DNA of 64,000 nt, from contig NC_068570.1 of assembly GCF_025698545.1 (NCBI RefSeq), positions 4,960,001 to 5,024,000 on the forward strand, read 5' to 3'. The stretch is from Gossypium raimondii. Lineage: Eukaryota; Streptophyta; Magnoliopsida; Malvales; Malvaceae. This document shows positions 44,142 to 56,071 of this stretch, piece after piece. Under the pieces are notes generated by a model. That model saw only the letters and a list, made by a program, of their open reading frames with translations. It ran no database searches and was not told the origin of the DNA. The position numbers were made by a program, and so were the translations under genes. Position 1 is the first letter of the stretch. The number at the start of each line of letters is the position of its first letter.

Positions 44142-46340
44142 TGTACAAACCCAATAATGCCCGGGCCCAAACCAATAAACAGACCCAACTAAACCTAGAA
44201 TGGCCCAACACCTGACCCAAACTAAACCTAGCCCAAAGCTTAACCAAAAAACAGAAACCCTAGGAGCCTCCCTTTCCAGCAGCCGCAAGGATCGGAGCAA
44301 GCCTCCTCCACGTGCGCCGCTCCTCCCCGCCCCTCGCATGTCGCGCATGTTAAACCTACAGCAACAAACAACCGATGACAATATCAGAATAACGAAAAAG
44401 AAGGGATTTGCATTATTATTTTCGGTTATTTAAAGCCATAGAAAATTTGTAAAAAAGGAGGGAAAATCTGTAAAACGGGTTTTTTTCAGTGTAAAAAGAA
44501 TACAAAAATAAAAGAAAAGATTAGTTTCTTTTAAGGTGACTAGGTTTTTTTCTCTCTTTTATTGTTTTTCTCCGTTTTACTTCCTATATACGTGAAAGAA
44601 TAAAAAGAAAAAGGAAAAGACTTACCTTGCTGACGGCCGGAGAAGAGGAAACCGAAGGGTTTTTCGGTCTTCCTCCGATCTTTGAAGGTTTTTAGCGAGT
44701 TTTAAGGATAGATCGGAGTCCCCGGGGTTAAGACGGTTTAAAAAAGGGTCACTTTAGGATTTTCGGCCACCGCGCGCGGTGGTCGACGATAGTGACGGTG
44801 CCAGAGCTCTCACTGAAATCCTCGCCGGAGTTAGGCCGGATTCTGGGCCTACTTGAGAGGAAAAGGATATTTTTTTCCTTGTTGTTTTGAAACAGAAAGG
44901 GAAAATGGATTTTTTTAAGGGAAATTTGGCTTTTATATGGGCTATGAAACGACGCCGTTTGGGGCCAACTTCAATGGCCTCAAAACGACGTCGTATATTC
45001 TCAGGATCCGCGTGTTTTATTTTTAATGGTCTATTTGCGCGTTTGGTCCCTCTCTTTTTAAAAGCGTGTCTAAATCTTTTTTTTGTTTCATTTAAATTTG
45101 GGTCGCATGTTTTATTTTTGTTACATTTTGATCCTTTTAAAGCACAGCGTTTGAGAGGTTTGGGAAAATCTCCCTTTGGGTCCCCCTCCTGTCGCGCGTG
45201 TTTTGATTTGGTCCCTCTTAGTGCTTTCTATCTTCGGATTTGGGCCCTTAAATTCCGTTTTTCTTCATTTTAATCCTTAATCTGTGATTTTAGGTTTTTT
45301 TTTATTAAACTGCATTATTATTATTGTATTATTGTATTATCTATTATTTATTATCTATTATTATTATTAGTATTATTACTTCCATACGCATGCTTCTTTT
45401 TTATATATTACTTTATTTTCATAATTTCTACATTCATATATATATGCCTATAGATATACATACGTTTTTATATATATTCTTTTTATTATTTTATCTTTCT
45501 TTAGCTTTTATATACATTATATTTTATATATTTATATATACTTATACATTTCTTTTATTTTGTAAATATATACACATATCCATACATTTATACTTTTATT
45601 TTATTTTCACGATTTTCAAAATACATATACATATAATTTAAATTAAAGTATTGCTTTCATGTGGTACATTAGCATTTTTACTATACTTTTTAAAGAAAAT
45701 ATATTTTGGTTTCGTCGAACCATTAAAATCATCACATTTTATAAATTTTTAAAATATTTGGCGTTCATGATTCTCGAGAAAGATCGTGCCCTAACTTACT
45801 GGATTGCGATCATTTTTTCGATGAATTTAGAAAGCCAAGTATTTATTTTGCATTAAATTCGCAAATTTTAAATAAAAGCTTATTCTTGGGAGTTCAAAAA
45901 TGTTGGGTCCTAACTTACTGGTCCTGATATTTTGACTTCTCGAAATAAGAATTTTCAAAAGCAAAAGGCAATATTCGGGTATTTTGAAGATTTAAAAACA
46001 TTGTGCCCTAACTCACTGGGTGTAGTGTTTTATTTCTTTGAAATAAGAATGTCTTATTATTTTGATGCATTCATGAGATAAAAAGTTTCCTTTTAAAATC
46101 TTTTCAAACTTTCGACACCTAGACATTAGAGAATCAATTTGGTACCGATTTTGGGCGTTACGAGAGTGCTAATCCTTCCTCGTGCGTAACTGACTCCCGA
46201 ACTCATTTTCTTAAATTTCGTAGACCAAAATCATTTTAAGGTGAGCCGATCACACCTTAATAAAGGATCGGTGGTGACTCCAATTTTTGTTTTTTAAGTC
46301 GACAACTAAAATTTTTGTTTTCAAAAAAGCGGTTTCGACA
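44142..46340 (+). mobile_element. Forward solo LTR inserted into the outer LTR
   Basis: Starts TGTACAAACCC at 44142 and ends GGTTTCGACA at 46340, with perfect 5-bp TSDs GAAGC (44137-44141 and 46341-46345). Length is 2,199 bp. It belongs to the same family as the outer LTR but in the opposite direction. Both have 'gcccaaa' blocks near the start, a GGCTTTTATA promoter-like block with an ACGCCGTTT motif, GGATCCGCGTG (45006-45016; inverted at 44064-44074), the hairpin units and a 'gtgctaatccttcctcgtgcgtaac' block. Open frames here (43983-44381 minus, 44887-45273 plus) are LTR sequence, not genes. Confidence 0.88.
45765..46045 (+). repeat. Stem-loop unit array in forward solo LTR (three units)
   Basis: Units centre near 45795, 45915 and 46015, with loops TGCCCTAACTTACTGG, GGTCCTAACTTACTGG and GTGCCCTAACTCACTGG. 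Arms are GATCG/CGATC, AGTTCAAAA/TTTTGACT (extended outward by CTTATT/AATAAG) and AAAACA/TGTTTT. Confidence 0.7.
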
Positions 46341-46623
46341 GAAGCCAACCCTAAACAGCGCCGTTTAATGGGGTATAAAAGCCCAAGTTTTTTCAAAAAA
46401 AATCATTCTCTTCCATTTCTAAAGAAAAAAACTGAAATACACTCTCAACCCACCCCTCTTCCTCCAAGCACCGGTCAAGGGTCCGGCCATCGGCCACTGT
46501 ACTGGCCGTCGGTTGCCGGTGCTGTTTGGGCCTATTGTATTTGGGCTACTAATTAGTTTGGGTTTTTTTTTGTTTTGTTTGGGTCATACTGGGCTCCAGG
46601 CAAAATTTGGGCCCTACACCCAT

Positions 46624-47515
46624 GTTGTTTAAGTTTTATACGTTTTTTTTTGTTTGTTTTCTATTGTTCAATAAATATTCACTTTTAGAGTTTTTGTCTG
46701 CTCTTATAATACGTGTTTTAGTCTTGCTTATGCATGTAGTCTTGTTTTTGCAATTAGGGATGGTTTTGCCGATTTTGCCCACCGCTTTGAGTCATTCGGA
46801 GTTGATTTCCATATCGTATTAAGTGCTTACTATCACTCTATATATATTGTACTTGAGTTGTAACAGTATCAATTGTCAACGTGCCATAATGTTCTATTAA
46901 TATTGAAACTGAAGCCTTTGTTGTGTTGATGGAGCTTGTCTTTTATTGTCTATGAAAGGTATTTTTTTCCCTCGATTTGTATGGTCATATTCTTGAAAAA
47001 AAAGAGAAAGATAACATACTTTATTGATGCCATCAATGACCCTTAATCAATTGAATATCAACTTAAGAAAATTATTAAAAATTATTATGATATTTTGAAA
47101 ATTAAAATTTTAGTATTATAAAAGACATTTAAAATTTCGGTAATGAGATAAACAAATACAATTTGATATTTTTGTGTATTATTTTAGTTTCTACCATTTT
47201 TTTACCCAGTCAATACTTAAAAGAAAATACTTTTAGGTGACTAAAATAAAAGCAACCAATTAAATTAACTTTTATTAGAGATTTAACGCTTGAGTGACTA
47301 AAATAAAAACGTCTTAAAAATTAGGTGACAAAATTGCAAGAATTTTATTTTACCAAAATAAAAACACCATAAAGTTGAGAGAATTTACTCTAAATTTAAT
47401 ATTTACCCTACGAAAAATATATTTTTAATAAATTAATAAATTCGAGTGCGATGGAGAGAAAGGTAAATATTAGTATAGATTAAATATTAACGAGAGACCC
47501 GAAAGAACAGAGCCC
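46624..47515. other. Intergenic and VPS9A upstream region
   Basis: The 71-codon frame at 46607-46822 starts in the LTR and has no recognisable features. 47100-47400 holds a degraded MITE ('tgactaaaataaaa' repeated in both orientations). A T tract of about 24 lies at 47522-47545. Confidence 0.4.
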
Positions 47516-47701
47516 AATTTCATTTTTTTTTTTTTTTTTTTTTTTGTGTTTTTGGTTGTCTGCAACTGCGTCTGAACCTTCAATCACGCATTCTTCTCAT
47601 TCTAGAAGACTTCTCCCCTAAGCAAAAAGCCCTCTCTCTGTCTCCTCTCTAATCAACGTCAGCTAAGCGACTGTCAAACAATCAGACGGCGGTTACCGTA
47701 A

Positions 47702-50700
47702 ATGGAGAACGCCGACGTTTTCTTAGGATTGCAAGATTTTCTAGAGCGTATGCGCCAGCCTTCCGCTGCTGATTTCGTGAAATCTATCAAAAGGTCGCTC
47801 CCTCTCTTTCTCATTTTAAATGTTCATCTTTAAATCTATGCGTAGACTTATGATTGAACGTGATTTGCGACTAATCGGAAGTGATTATTGATTGTTTATA
47901 AATTTCTTTGGTCGGTGATTTAAATTTATTAGTTGATTGCTTCAAATTAAGTAAAAATCCCGATGTGGAAGCTGTTTTTTTTTTGTCTAATTAATTGATA
48001 ATCGAACTTAATTTAAGAAGGATTGGGTTGTTCCATTTTAGGCAATCGTTTCAGGGTTTTGACTTTCTGAGTTTCGTTCGTGTCGCCATATTACAGTTTC
48101 ATAGTTTCGTTCTCCAACAATGCTCCTGATCCCGAAAGGGACAGTGCGGCCGTACAGGCATTCTTTGCCAACATGGAAGCTGCTTTTCGAGCTCATCCGC
48201 TTTGGGCTGGATGTTCAGAGGAGGAGTTGGACAGTGCTGGTGAAGTAAGTCATTTTAACTGATTATCTTGCATTAGGTAATTTGTTTTAAGGGAAAAAAA
48301 TAAAAAGGATAAAAGAAATTCACCTTGGGTTGATGTATTTACTTTTTTTTTTCTTTTCCTAATACAGGGATTGGAGAAGTATGTTATGACAAAGTTATTT
48401 ACCCGTGTGTTTGCTTCACTTCCAGATGATGTAAAGCTTGATGAACAACTTTCTCAGAAGATGGCTCTTGTTCAGCAATTCGTTCGGCCTGAGAACTTGG
48501 ATATTAAGCCGGCCTTTCAGAATGAGACATCATGGCTGGTAAATTGGGAAATTTCTGTTTCAAGTGGTTGCCTATTTTTTTTTGGGAGTATGGAGTTAGC
48601 TTACCTTTGGCATATGTTGTCTCTGTGAACTATATCTTTCCTTTTCATGTTTGGCTTTCTATTCTATTGAGAAGTGAGAACCCTTTTAACCTTTTTTTAA
48701 AAACCTTTGGTAGAGTATATTTTTGGATATCTTCTGTGCAAATAGTGAAACGATTATGGCTTTGGCTGGAGTAAAAAAACATTACAAGGTGTTTGCCTCC
48801 TTGAAGATAATAATCAATGACTTTATCTAGAAATCAGGAATAACAACTAGTTAATAAGAAGCTGCTAGGGATTCTCACAATTCATCATGGTGAAATAGAC
48901 AAAAGTAGTAACATTTTTATTAGATGCTTCCAAGGATGTAATGCTGATAGGTGTCATGCTGTCTATAATTCATATAAGGGAGGCTAGAAAGATGGACCAT
49001 AAAAGTGCAGAAATCCTTAGCTAGGTAGGAAAGTTAATTTCTTTGTTAGGAATATTGCTTCGTGGAGAATCTATTTTCCTCAATGCATCCCTGCTTGAGC
49101 TGTATAGAGAACTTCTATTGAGGTCATCTTATGTGGTAGATTCTTCCGTGCCTTACTATGAGCGTAGCATAGGAGTCCAAATTTGATATGAACTCACTTT
49201 TATTGTTCTCATCCCATGGCATGACCGAATGAGGAATGTGCACTCGTGATGTGGTTTTCTAATGTTAGGAGGCCCTGTGCAGTTATGCCTTGTTAACATG
49301 TCAAGACAATGCTGCATCAATCTATTTTTAGATGGCAGTTTATGCATTTTGTCATCCTATTAAACATAGCTGATCTAGATTTTGGCTATCTACCATGAAC
49401 GTTGATGCACATGTGGATGCTTGAAGCTGCACGCTCTGTAACCATATAAATCTGTTTTTTTTTTTTATGTCTATTTTTCCTCCATATTTGTTCCATATTA
49501 CATAAGATATTCCTTTTTTATAGGAGCTCCATGCTTAATGCCTTAATAATTTTTCAGTTTTCTACGAATTATTCATATTGTCTTAAGCAGCAGTGAAATC
49601 ATTTGATCATTGAACTCAATTTGATACAGTGCTTGTACCCCCAGCTTTTGGTTATAAACTTATGGCTAATATCTTTGCTGTACTGAGAATTGACTAAACT
49701 GTTTTGAAGTAATGCACCAATTAAAAGCTGAAGTTCCAGTCCTTGTTCGCTGCTTTTAGAGAATGTCGTTCTCAGAAATATTTTCCACAAAGGAACAACT
49801 GGTCTTCTGTAGTTTTGGGTGTAAAATACTTGGGGATTTGGTCAATAAGTTTTTCTCCCCATCTCTAATTAGGTCTGCTAATTTTATGAGCAAGACAAGC
49901 TGATAGTAATGTAGGTAGAATTCTGTTTACATTAAATGAAAAGTCTTGGTCTTAAGCAGTTGAGTATTGCAAATTATCTACAAATGCTTTCCATCTAAAA
50001 CAAAATTATCTACAAATGCTTTCCATCTGAAACAAGCTTGTCATCATTATAATGTCTGAACTAGTTGTAATTATTGTTGCCTTTTTAATTTGATGATCTT
50101 ATTTATCTGACTTTGTTATGCACATAAATTGAGGTCTAATATATCTTTATTTATTTTTTGGATAAGTAACTATTGAGCAATATATCATACCATATTCACT
50201 GCCTCTACTTTTTGTTGTTTGAAGAAAATTTATTTATTGTGTGCAACAAATGTCTCAACACTTGAGTGCAGTTTGATTATGGTTCTAATTTATTTCAGAA
50301 AAAAATTTGGTCGATAAAGCTTGTGTGTGGATATGCTTGGGATTTTGGATTCCCAGTTATGATAGCTATTCCACCTTTCAGTCTCTCCCCTGAATCTGTA
50401 CTTTATTTGGCAGCTTGCACAGAAAGAGTTGCAAAAAATTAATATGTACAAGGCTCCAAGAGACAAGCTTGTGTGTATCCTCAATTGTTGCAAGGTTATC
50501 AATAATTTATTGCTTAATGCTTCAATTGCTTCAAATGAGAATCCTCCTGGAGCTGATGATTTTCTTCCTGTGTTGATTTATGTTACCATAAAGGTAAGTC
50601 AGTAGTGTATGGATGCTTGGTTGTATAGTTCATCATCCCTCTGTTAAGAAATAATAAATAATGTATGATTCTCATGAAATCTGTTACGTAGGCAAATCCT

Positions 50701-51501
50701 CCACAGCTGCACTCGAATTTATTGTATATACAACGTTATAGACGTCAGTCTCGATTAGTTTCTGAAGCAGCCTACTTTTTTACGAACATGCTGTCTGCTG
50801 CGGCTTTCATCTCAAATATCGATGCAAAAGCCCTTTCATTGGAGGAAACCGAGTTTGAGAAAAACATGGAGTTTGCTCGAGCTCTTCTGTCAGGCCTTTC
50901 AACAGATTTGGATGGTCTGTCCAGTCAAATTAACCAACTTGCTGGACAAGATCAGAGAGAACCAACTGAATCCAGACATCACACTCTTAAGGAGGACCAT
51001 GCTAATAGGCCTAAATCTTCTGATGGAAAATCTTCAAGTAAAGATCAGTCATCAATCTCTAAAGTTCCATCCATCTCAGAATTGGAGAATAGAGGGGCGA
51101 CTATACTTCTGAAGGAGGATCAAGTGAGTAAAGTGTTTCAAGAGTGCCCATACATGTTTGCTCATGCCGGTGATTTGACAGTAAAAGACGTTGAAGAGCT
51201 GCTAAATAACTATAAACAACTGGTGTTCAAGTATGTTTGCCTTTTGAAAGGATCAGATGGTGCTTCTGCATCTTTTCCTTTGTCTAAGTCACAAGCTCAA
51301 GCCCAGCAACATGTTGAAACAGTCAAGGAATCTCAAGATCATAGGGCAATAGCACAAAATATTGGGTTGCAAAGCAATACTGACAAGGAGGAGGATGGCC
51401 CAACTAGAACTTCTAATCAAGAAAATACAAACTCCGATTTACTAAAGGAAGAGGCTGTTGGATCCTCGGAATACAGCCATGATGACACCTCTAAACAATA
51501 G
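47702..51501 (+). CDS. VPS9A: VPS9A-type Rab5 guanine nucleotide exchange factor
   Basis: It activates plant Rab5 GTPases (RHA1, ARA7, ARA6) on endosomes and so drives vacuolar and endocytic transport. Exons: 47702-47793, 48097-48244, 48368-48538, 50414-50593, 50692-51501, all GT-AG, totalling 467 codons with stop (466 aa). The start MENADVFLGLQDFLERMR and the N-terminal helical bundle (AFFANMEAAFRAHPLW) match plant VPS9a. The VPS9 domain spans about residues 95-240, with KLVCILNCCKVINNLL and GADDFLPVLIYV; Asp185 is the residue known to be essential for nucleotide exchange in the Arabidopsis protein, and Pro189 follows. The last exon encodes a Ser/Gln/Glu-rich tail containing a conserved plant block (KVFQECPYMFAHAGDL, YKQLVFKYVCLLKG). 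Intron 3 is long (1.9 kb) and holds no exon I can see. Length is a little short of the Arabidopsis homologue. Confidence 0.95.
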
Positions 51502-51968
51502 CCTAAGTTTGTTGCGGTAACTGAGTCACTATGGTTCTTTTGCTCCCTTTATGTGCTGAACAGAATTATGTCATATTACTCCAAATTAGAAGGCAATGGC
51601 AGACCATCATTTTAACTTTGAACTCAAAAAACCATTTTGCCATCTAGTGAGAGAGAACCTGAGACAGTGGCGAAATTCGCTTTTGGTTCGTGAAGTGATC
51701 ATGCCCAGCAAATGCAAGTTGTGCAGTAACTCCGATGATTCAATATTGCCAAACCTTGTTTACAGCACACATGATGATGATAGGTACGATTTTTTCTTGT
51801 GTTATCTTTTTGTATACCATGAGTTTGGTTCATTCTAAAAAGTAGGAACATGTGAACTGTGGGCACTTATGTTTTGAAGCAAGGTGTGGCAACCTTTTGA
51901 ATTATACACCAATGATGTCACGTTTCGATAATTGGCTCCAGGATTAGGTACATTGAACATCCCTGGTT

Positions 51969-51970
<2 letters not shown>
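51502..51970 (+). other. VPS9A 3' UTR and downstream
   Basis: The 80-codon frame at 51596-51838 (MADHHFNFELKK...) shows no recognisable domain and lies where the 3' UTR is expected. It is left uncalled. Confidence 0.4.

Positions 51971-51973
<3 letters not shown>

Positions 51974-52002
<29 letters not shown>
51974..52002 (+). repeat. (AT)n microsatellite
   Basis: About 14 AT units. Confidence 0.9.
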
Positions 52003-52004
<2 letters not shown>

Positions 52005-53240
52005 TCGACTAATAATTTGACTTTGTTTTTTGTTTTATTTGCCTTTACTAGAATTGTTCATGGTGTTTTTGTTTTTTGCTCAAAGAAGTTTTAATGGTTC
52101 AGGCTGCTCCTATTGCAGTCTATGCATGTACATAGCACATTTCATATTTGTTCAAGTTGGGGTTGGTCTAAAATATGGTTTTTAAATTTTGTCTAAACTC
52201 ACTTATATTTGTAATTGACAATCCCAAATTATTTTAAGTTCATCCATGTTATTTTTAAGTTTTTAAACAGAGCAATTATGTAATTTTTTAATTTAATATT
52301 TAAGATGCTTTTTCATTAATTAAAATTTTAAATATAAACAATTTAGCATATCTTTTAATGTTTATCTTATAGTATTATATATAATTATAGGGTATGTATT
52401 ATTAGAGTATGTGATGCAAATTACATAATATATTATATAATTAGAAAATGAGTCAGAGTCTGATTGAATTTGGGTTTTCAATGGAGTTCAACCCACATGG
52501 GAATTTTTTATTGTCAAATTCACTTTTGTTCAAGAATATTAAGCAGGATTTTGGAAAATTCATTGGATTGATTTTTTTCATTAACGCATTTGGTTCAATA
52601 TTGGATGCATGCGAGTAGAATTTGAATCTTTTTTAGCTTCTGAATTAATATTATATATATATTGGCATTTGTCACTTGTCTTCGTGTTTTCATTCTCGAG
52701 CTTAGGGTAACATATAAAGATAAAAGAACTTTTACAATTATAGATATCATTTTCTAGCTCATATTTTATCTTTTGCAAAAAAAAAAAAACAGTTTATTGA
52801 TCAAACAATCTAAGCTACACCCAGTTTAAAAATTTTGCCAACCTTTTATGCGAGTAATTTTATTTAATTTGATTGTATTTTTTTTTGAATTAATGTATAT
52901 ATGTTGAGTAAATTGAAAGAGTCTAATAACTAATTAGAAAATTTTAGTATGATAATATAATTATATTACAAATTCATTGGTTAATTTGTTAAAATAATTG
53001 AATCTAGTGAAACATTTAAAGCAAGTAGAATTAGTTGAATAAGAGTAAAATGTAGACAGATCTAATGAATTTGATGACACTGCAATGCTGCTGGTCACAT
53101 AAGATATTAACCATCTATTGCAGAGTATGTTGGTCTAGTACCTAGCTATGTCAAATCCCTATTAATATAGGATTCGTTGTACCTAACTTCAGTTTTACCT
53201 ATTTTGCTTTTTTATTAAAAAATATATGAATGTAAAACTA
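52003..53240. other. Intergenic, no gene seen
   Basis: AT-rich DNA with short A and T tracts and no supportable frame or element boundary. Confidence 0.4.
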
Positions 53241-53249
53241 AAACTAAGT

Positions 53250-53345
53250 TATGTAACGTGGATTGAGTATTAGTTCAATATCAGTATTGTTGTTAATATA
53301 AGAGAATATTAATTTAAGTGTATTAAAGTGTATTATCTTCTTATT
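53250..53345 (+). mobile_element. SINE-like fragment
   Basis: 'ttgttgttaatataagagaatattaatttaagtgt', then 'gaagtgtattatctt'-like text, is a degraded version of the better copy at 60245-60350. Confidence 0.3.
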
Positions 53346-53704
53346 TATGCGTTAGGATGTGTTATGGATAGTTTAAAATATTGTGTCAAAAAGAACAAAT
53401 ATGATTAAAGTTATGTAATATTTTGAGCAATCTTAATTTGGCTGTTTAGGCAGGCAGATAAGCTTCTCTTTCCCTACGCATCTTGAGCTATCTTTTTTGT
53501 GGTATACATGGGACATGGTAGAGGGATGGAGGGTATAGGAAAAGGAAGAAGTCTATTCTTTATCAAGACTTCTTTATTTACTTTATGGACACATTGAATC
53601 AAAAGAAAAGAAAATAAACTTTATGCCCACATGGATTAGGAGAAAATGTTAGGTCACACGTAAAGCATGTCTTTCAGGAACAAGACAAAGCATGTCCTTC
53701 CCTT

Positions 53705-53732
53705 GTAAGCCTAGCCTAGCCTAGCCTAAGCT
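53705..53732 (+). repeat. (AGCCT)n short tandem repeat
   Basis: About four AGCCT units followed by AAGCTAACCC. Confidence 0.8.
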
Positions 53733-54275
53733 AACCCATAATCTAGTTTCATCTCTCGTTTCAGTTTTTCTTTTACTTTAATAATAATAAATCATAGTTT
53801 TTTTATGAATAAAAGATCCGTAGTTTGATTTGAGGACAGAGAAAGAGGACAGATATTAAAGTAAATTTAAAAACACAAAAACATGTCATGTCAAATTTTA
53901 GCATCCATTGTCTTGTTGCTTAAACTTAAATTATATACATATTATGGTAGAAAATGGAAATATTTTCCTTTATTCATTTTAAACCATTATTAATCAATAC
54001 TTATCTAAACATGATCCCCGTTAACACATAATATGCTTTACACATGGAGTACCTTCACTCTACCTCATCAAGACATATGTCAAGCTTCCCTTTTGCATGG
54101 ACGGCATGTGTATCTTGATCAAGTTTGCACAAATCAAATCGTAGCCTAATCGCTAGATATATTAATCCCATCATCATTTGGCTAAAATGCTATTACGTCA
54201 TATAAAGAGCAAACCAAGATAAGACTTGTATGAACACATGTCAAGGCCCACGGCACGTAGTGATCAGCCTTGTCT

Positions 54276-55446
54276 GTATATACTCCCCCTTCAGCATTAG
54301 GGGTATCGCACTCACTTATATCAAACTCTGCCAAATCACCACCATAAATGGCTCTTTGCACTGTACCACTGTGTGAACCATCACTTGCATCATCCTTCTT
54401 AGCTTTAGCCTCAACATTTTAGGGTGATAAGCGTGGAAGGATTTATATCATCCTAATGAGAACATCCCCAAGAACCATGGTTCCATTGCTATTACTTTTA
54501 CGTAGGCTTTTCAGAGTGACCAAAGTAGCAATCCTCAGCACGTGCACGTTGATACAATCCCTACAGTGATCCATATGAAAATTGATGCCGTCAGCATCAA
54601 CTGCGGTAGCCTAGATACAACACTTATACAAACCAGCTATCATTCCCACCATCGACTAACATACACTCAATCCCCACTCCTAAAGAACAAACAGAATTAT
54701 AGCTCCAATTTCTCTTCCCGACAATTCATGGAATTACAAGAGCAAATGAGGGCTTTAAAGGATCAAATGATGCAACAACTTAGGTACGACCAATAATACC
54801 ACCAACATCAAGAACAACTTCATCAATACACTGAAGTTATTAGAGAATTGAGAGCAAGTCAAAACCTTCCTCAGTTCCAGTGGCAGCACAATGAAGCTGC
54901 CTCCCCACTTAACGTATAAAGGCAAGGGTGTCATATGTACCCAGATTACCAACCACAACTGGCTTTCCAACAACAGTAACTTCAGGCTTCTCATGGTGAG
55001 ATGGAGGCCTTGACAAGAGAAAGTCAGGCTTTAAGACCTGATGTTGAAGACGTGGATAGAGTATCTTGTTCTAACAATCCCTTTTTCCCCTAAAATGGCA
55101 ACTATAGGCGCACTCTTATGGCAAAACCAAAATTTTGATGAACGAGAAAACACACGTGCAGCACACTATCGTTGTTTCCTACACCTGGGAGTTCAAATTG
55201 TACAAGTCTAGTTGCAGTTTTATCACCAGATACATCAATCTTATCCTGCTTAAGGAGTAGACTAGGACAAGACCCAAACGAACATGTGTCAATTCTACGA
55301 GTGTCCTAACTTGCCTATATATCCCCTCCTTCACCATTAGAGTAGATTTCCCTCTGTTATGCCAAAACCTTGCCAAATTACCACCCTAAATTGCTCTCTA
55401 CACAGTATCATTGTGTGAACCGCCACTCTCATCTTCCTTGTGTAGT
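54276..55446 (+). mobile_element. Possible non-autonomous retroelement with diverged direct repeats
   Basis: A segment at 54276-54405 recurs in the same direction at 55315-55446 (shared 'tgccaaat', 'accacc', 'gctct', 'cattgtgtgaaccgccac'-like text). Between them is about 0.9 kb with broken frames, one (54542-54796) ending in a short coiled coil ELQEQMRALKDQMMQQLR, then glutamine-rich fragments with stops. Direct repeats around gag-like debris suggest an old LTR or TRIM element. No PBS or TSD was found. Confidence 0.4.
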
Positions 55447-55461
55447 TTAATTCATCATTTA

Positions 55462-56071
55462 GGGTCTGTTTGATTGACGGAATTGATTTTTCGGAAAATC
55501 ATTTCCAACTTTTCCAGCGTTTAATTGGCGGAAAACATTTTCCACTTGGAAAATAAACTCCAAAACAAGGGAAAATAGGTTACATTTTAGGGAAAATGCC
55601 TTACCCTTTCAATTTCCATAAGACATTTTTCGTGCTCTCCTCTCTATCGCCTCCTTCATTCCTTCCTTCATTTCCGGTAGAAAACTGCTTCTGTTTATCG
55701 ATTTTCCAATAACTTGTTTTTTTAATTATTCAATACTTGTTTTTTTAACACAATTACAAATAATTTATTTGATATTTGTTTTTTTCAATTTATAACGATT
55801 AATATTGTAGCTTAATAATTGAGTATTATTATAAATAAATTATTGCAATATATGTAAAAATAATTTAAAATATAAAATTTATTAATATATATTAATATAT
55901 GTAAAACAACTTTTTGAAAAATATTTTCAAAAATCGCCAAGCAAAGAGAAAATATTTTACAGATTCAATCAAACACCGAAAATATTTTCCAATAAATCAT
56001 TTTAAAGAAAAGTAAAACATTTTCCGTAAATCATTTTACGGAAAATATTTTACTAGCAATCAAACAGACCC
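55462..56071. mobile_element. Tourist (PIF/Harbinger) MITE
   Basis: Inverted ends GGGTCTGTTTGATTG and CAATCAAACAGACCC with TTA target duplications at 55459-55461 and 56072-56074. Arms extend inward through GGAAAAT and ATTTTCC repeats. No transposase. Confidence 0.85.

Larger units (their letters stand above)
32117..46618 (-). mobile_element. Outer solo LTR (reverse), split by two insertions
   Basis: Plus-strand ends are TGTTGACACC at 32117 and GGGCCCTACA at 46618, flanked by perfect 5-bp copies of CCCAT (32112-32116 and 46619-46623). Its own sequence is 32117-33507, 43896-44141 and 46346-46618, about 1.9 kb in all. Read on the minus strand it begins TGTAGGGCCCAAATT, has a GGCTTTTATACCCC TATA region followed by AAACGGCGCTG, then hairpin units, and ends GGTGTCAACA. 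There is no internal region or second LTR in the same orientation, so it is a solo LTR left by recombination. Confidence 0.85.

Noticed and set aside
43983..44381. 132-codon minus-strand frame
   Set aside because: Spans the joint between two LTR insertions (44142), so it cannot be an old gene.
44887..45273. 128-codon plus-strand frame
   Set aside because: Lies wholly in the forward solo LTR; no domain.
45765..46045. CRISPR-like spacing of short repeats
   Set aside because: Regular repeats with variable spacers look similar, but the context is an LTR in a plant genome and the spacers are complementary arms.
46396..46618. TATAAAA at about 46374 as a promoter for a plus-strand gene
   Set aside because: No gene follows; the sequence is the minus-strand start of the outer LTR, and the GC palindrome near 46470 is part of it.
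51596..51838. 80-codon frame after VPS9A
   Set aside because: In the expected 3' UTR, no splice link or domain. Possible but unsupported.
54542..54796. 84-codon frame as a gene
   Set aside because: Continues into stop-ridden sequence between diverged direct repeats; better seen as element debris.
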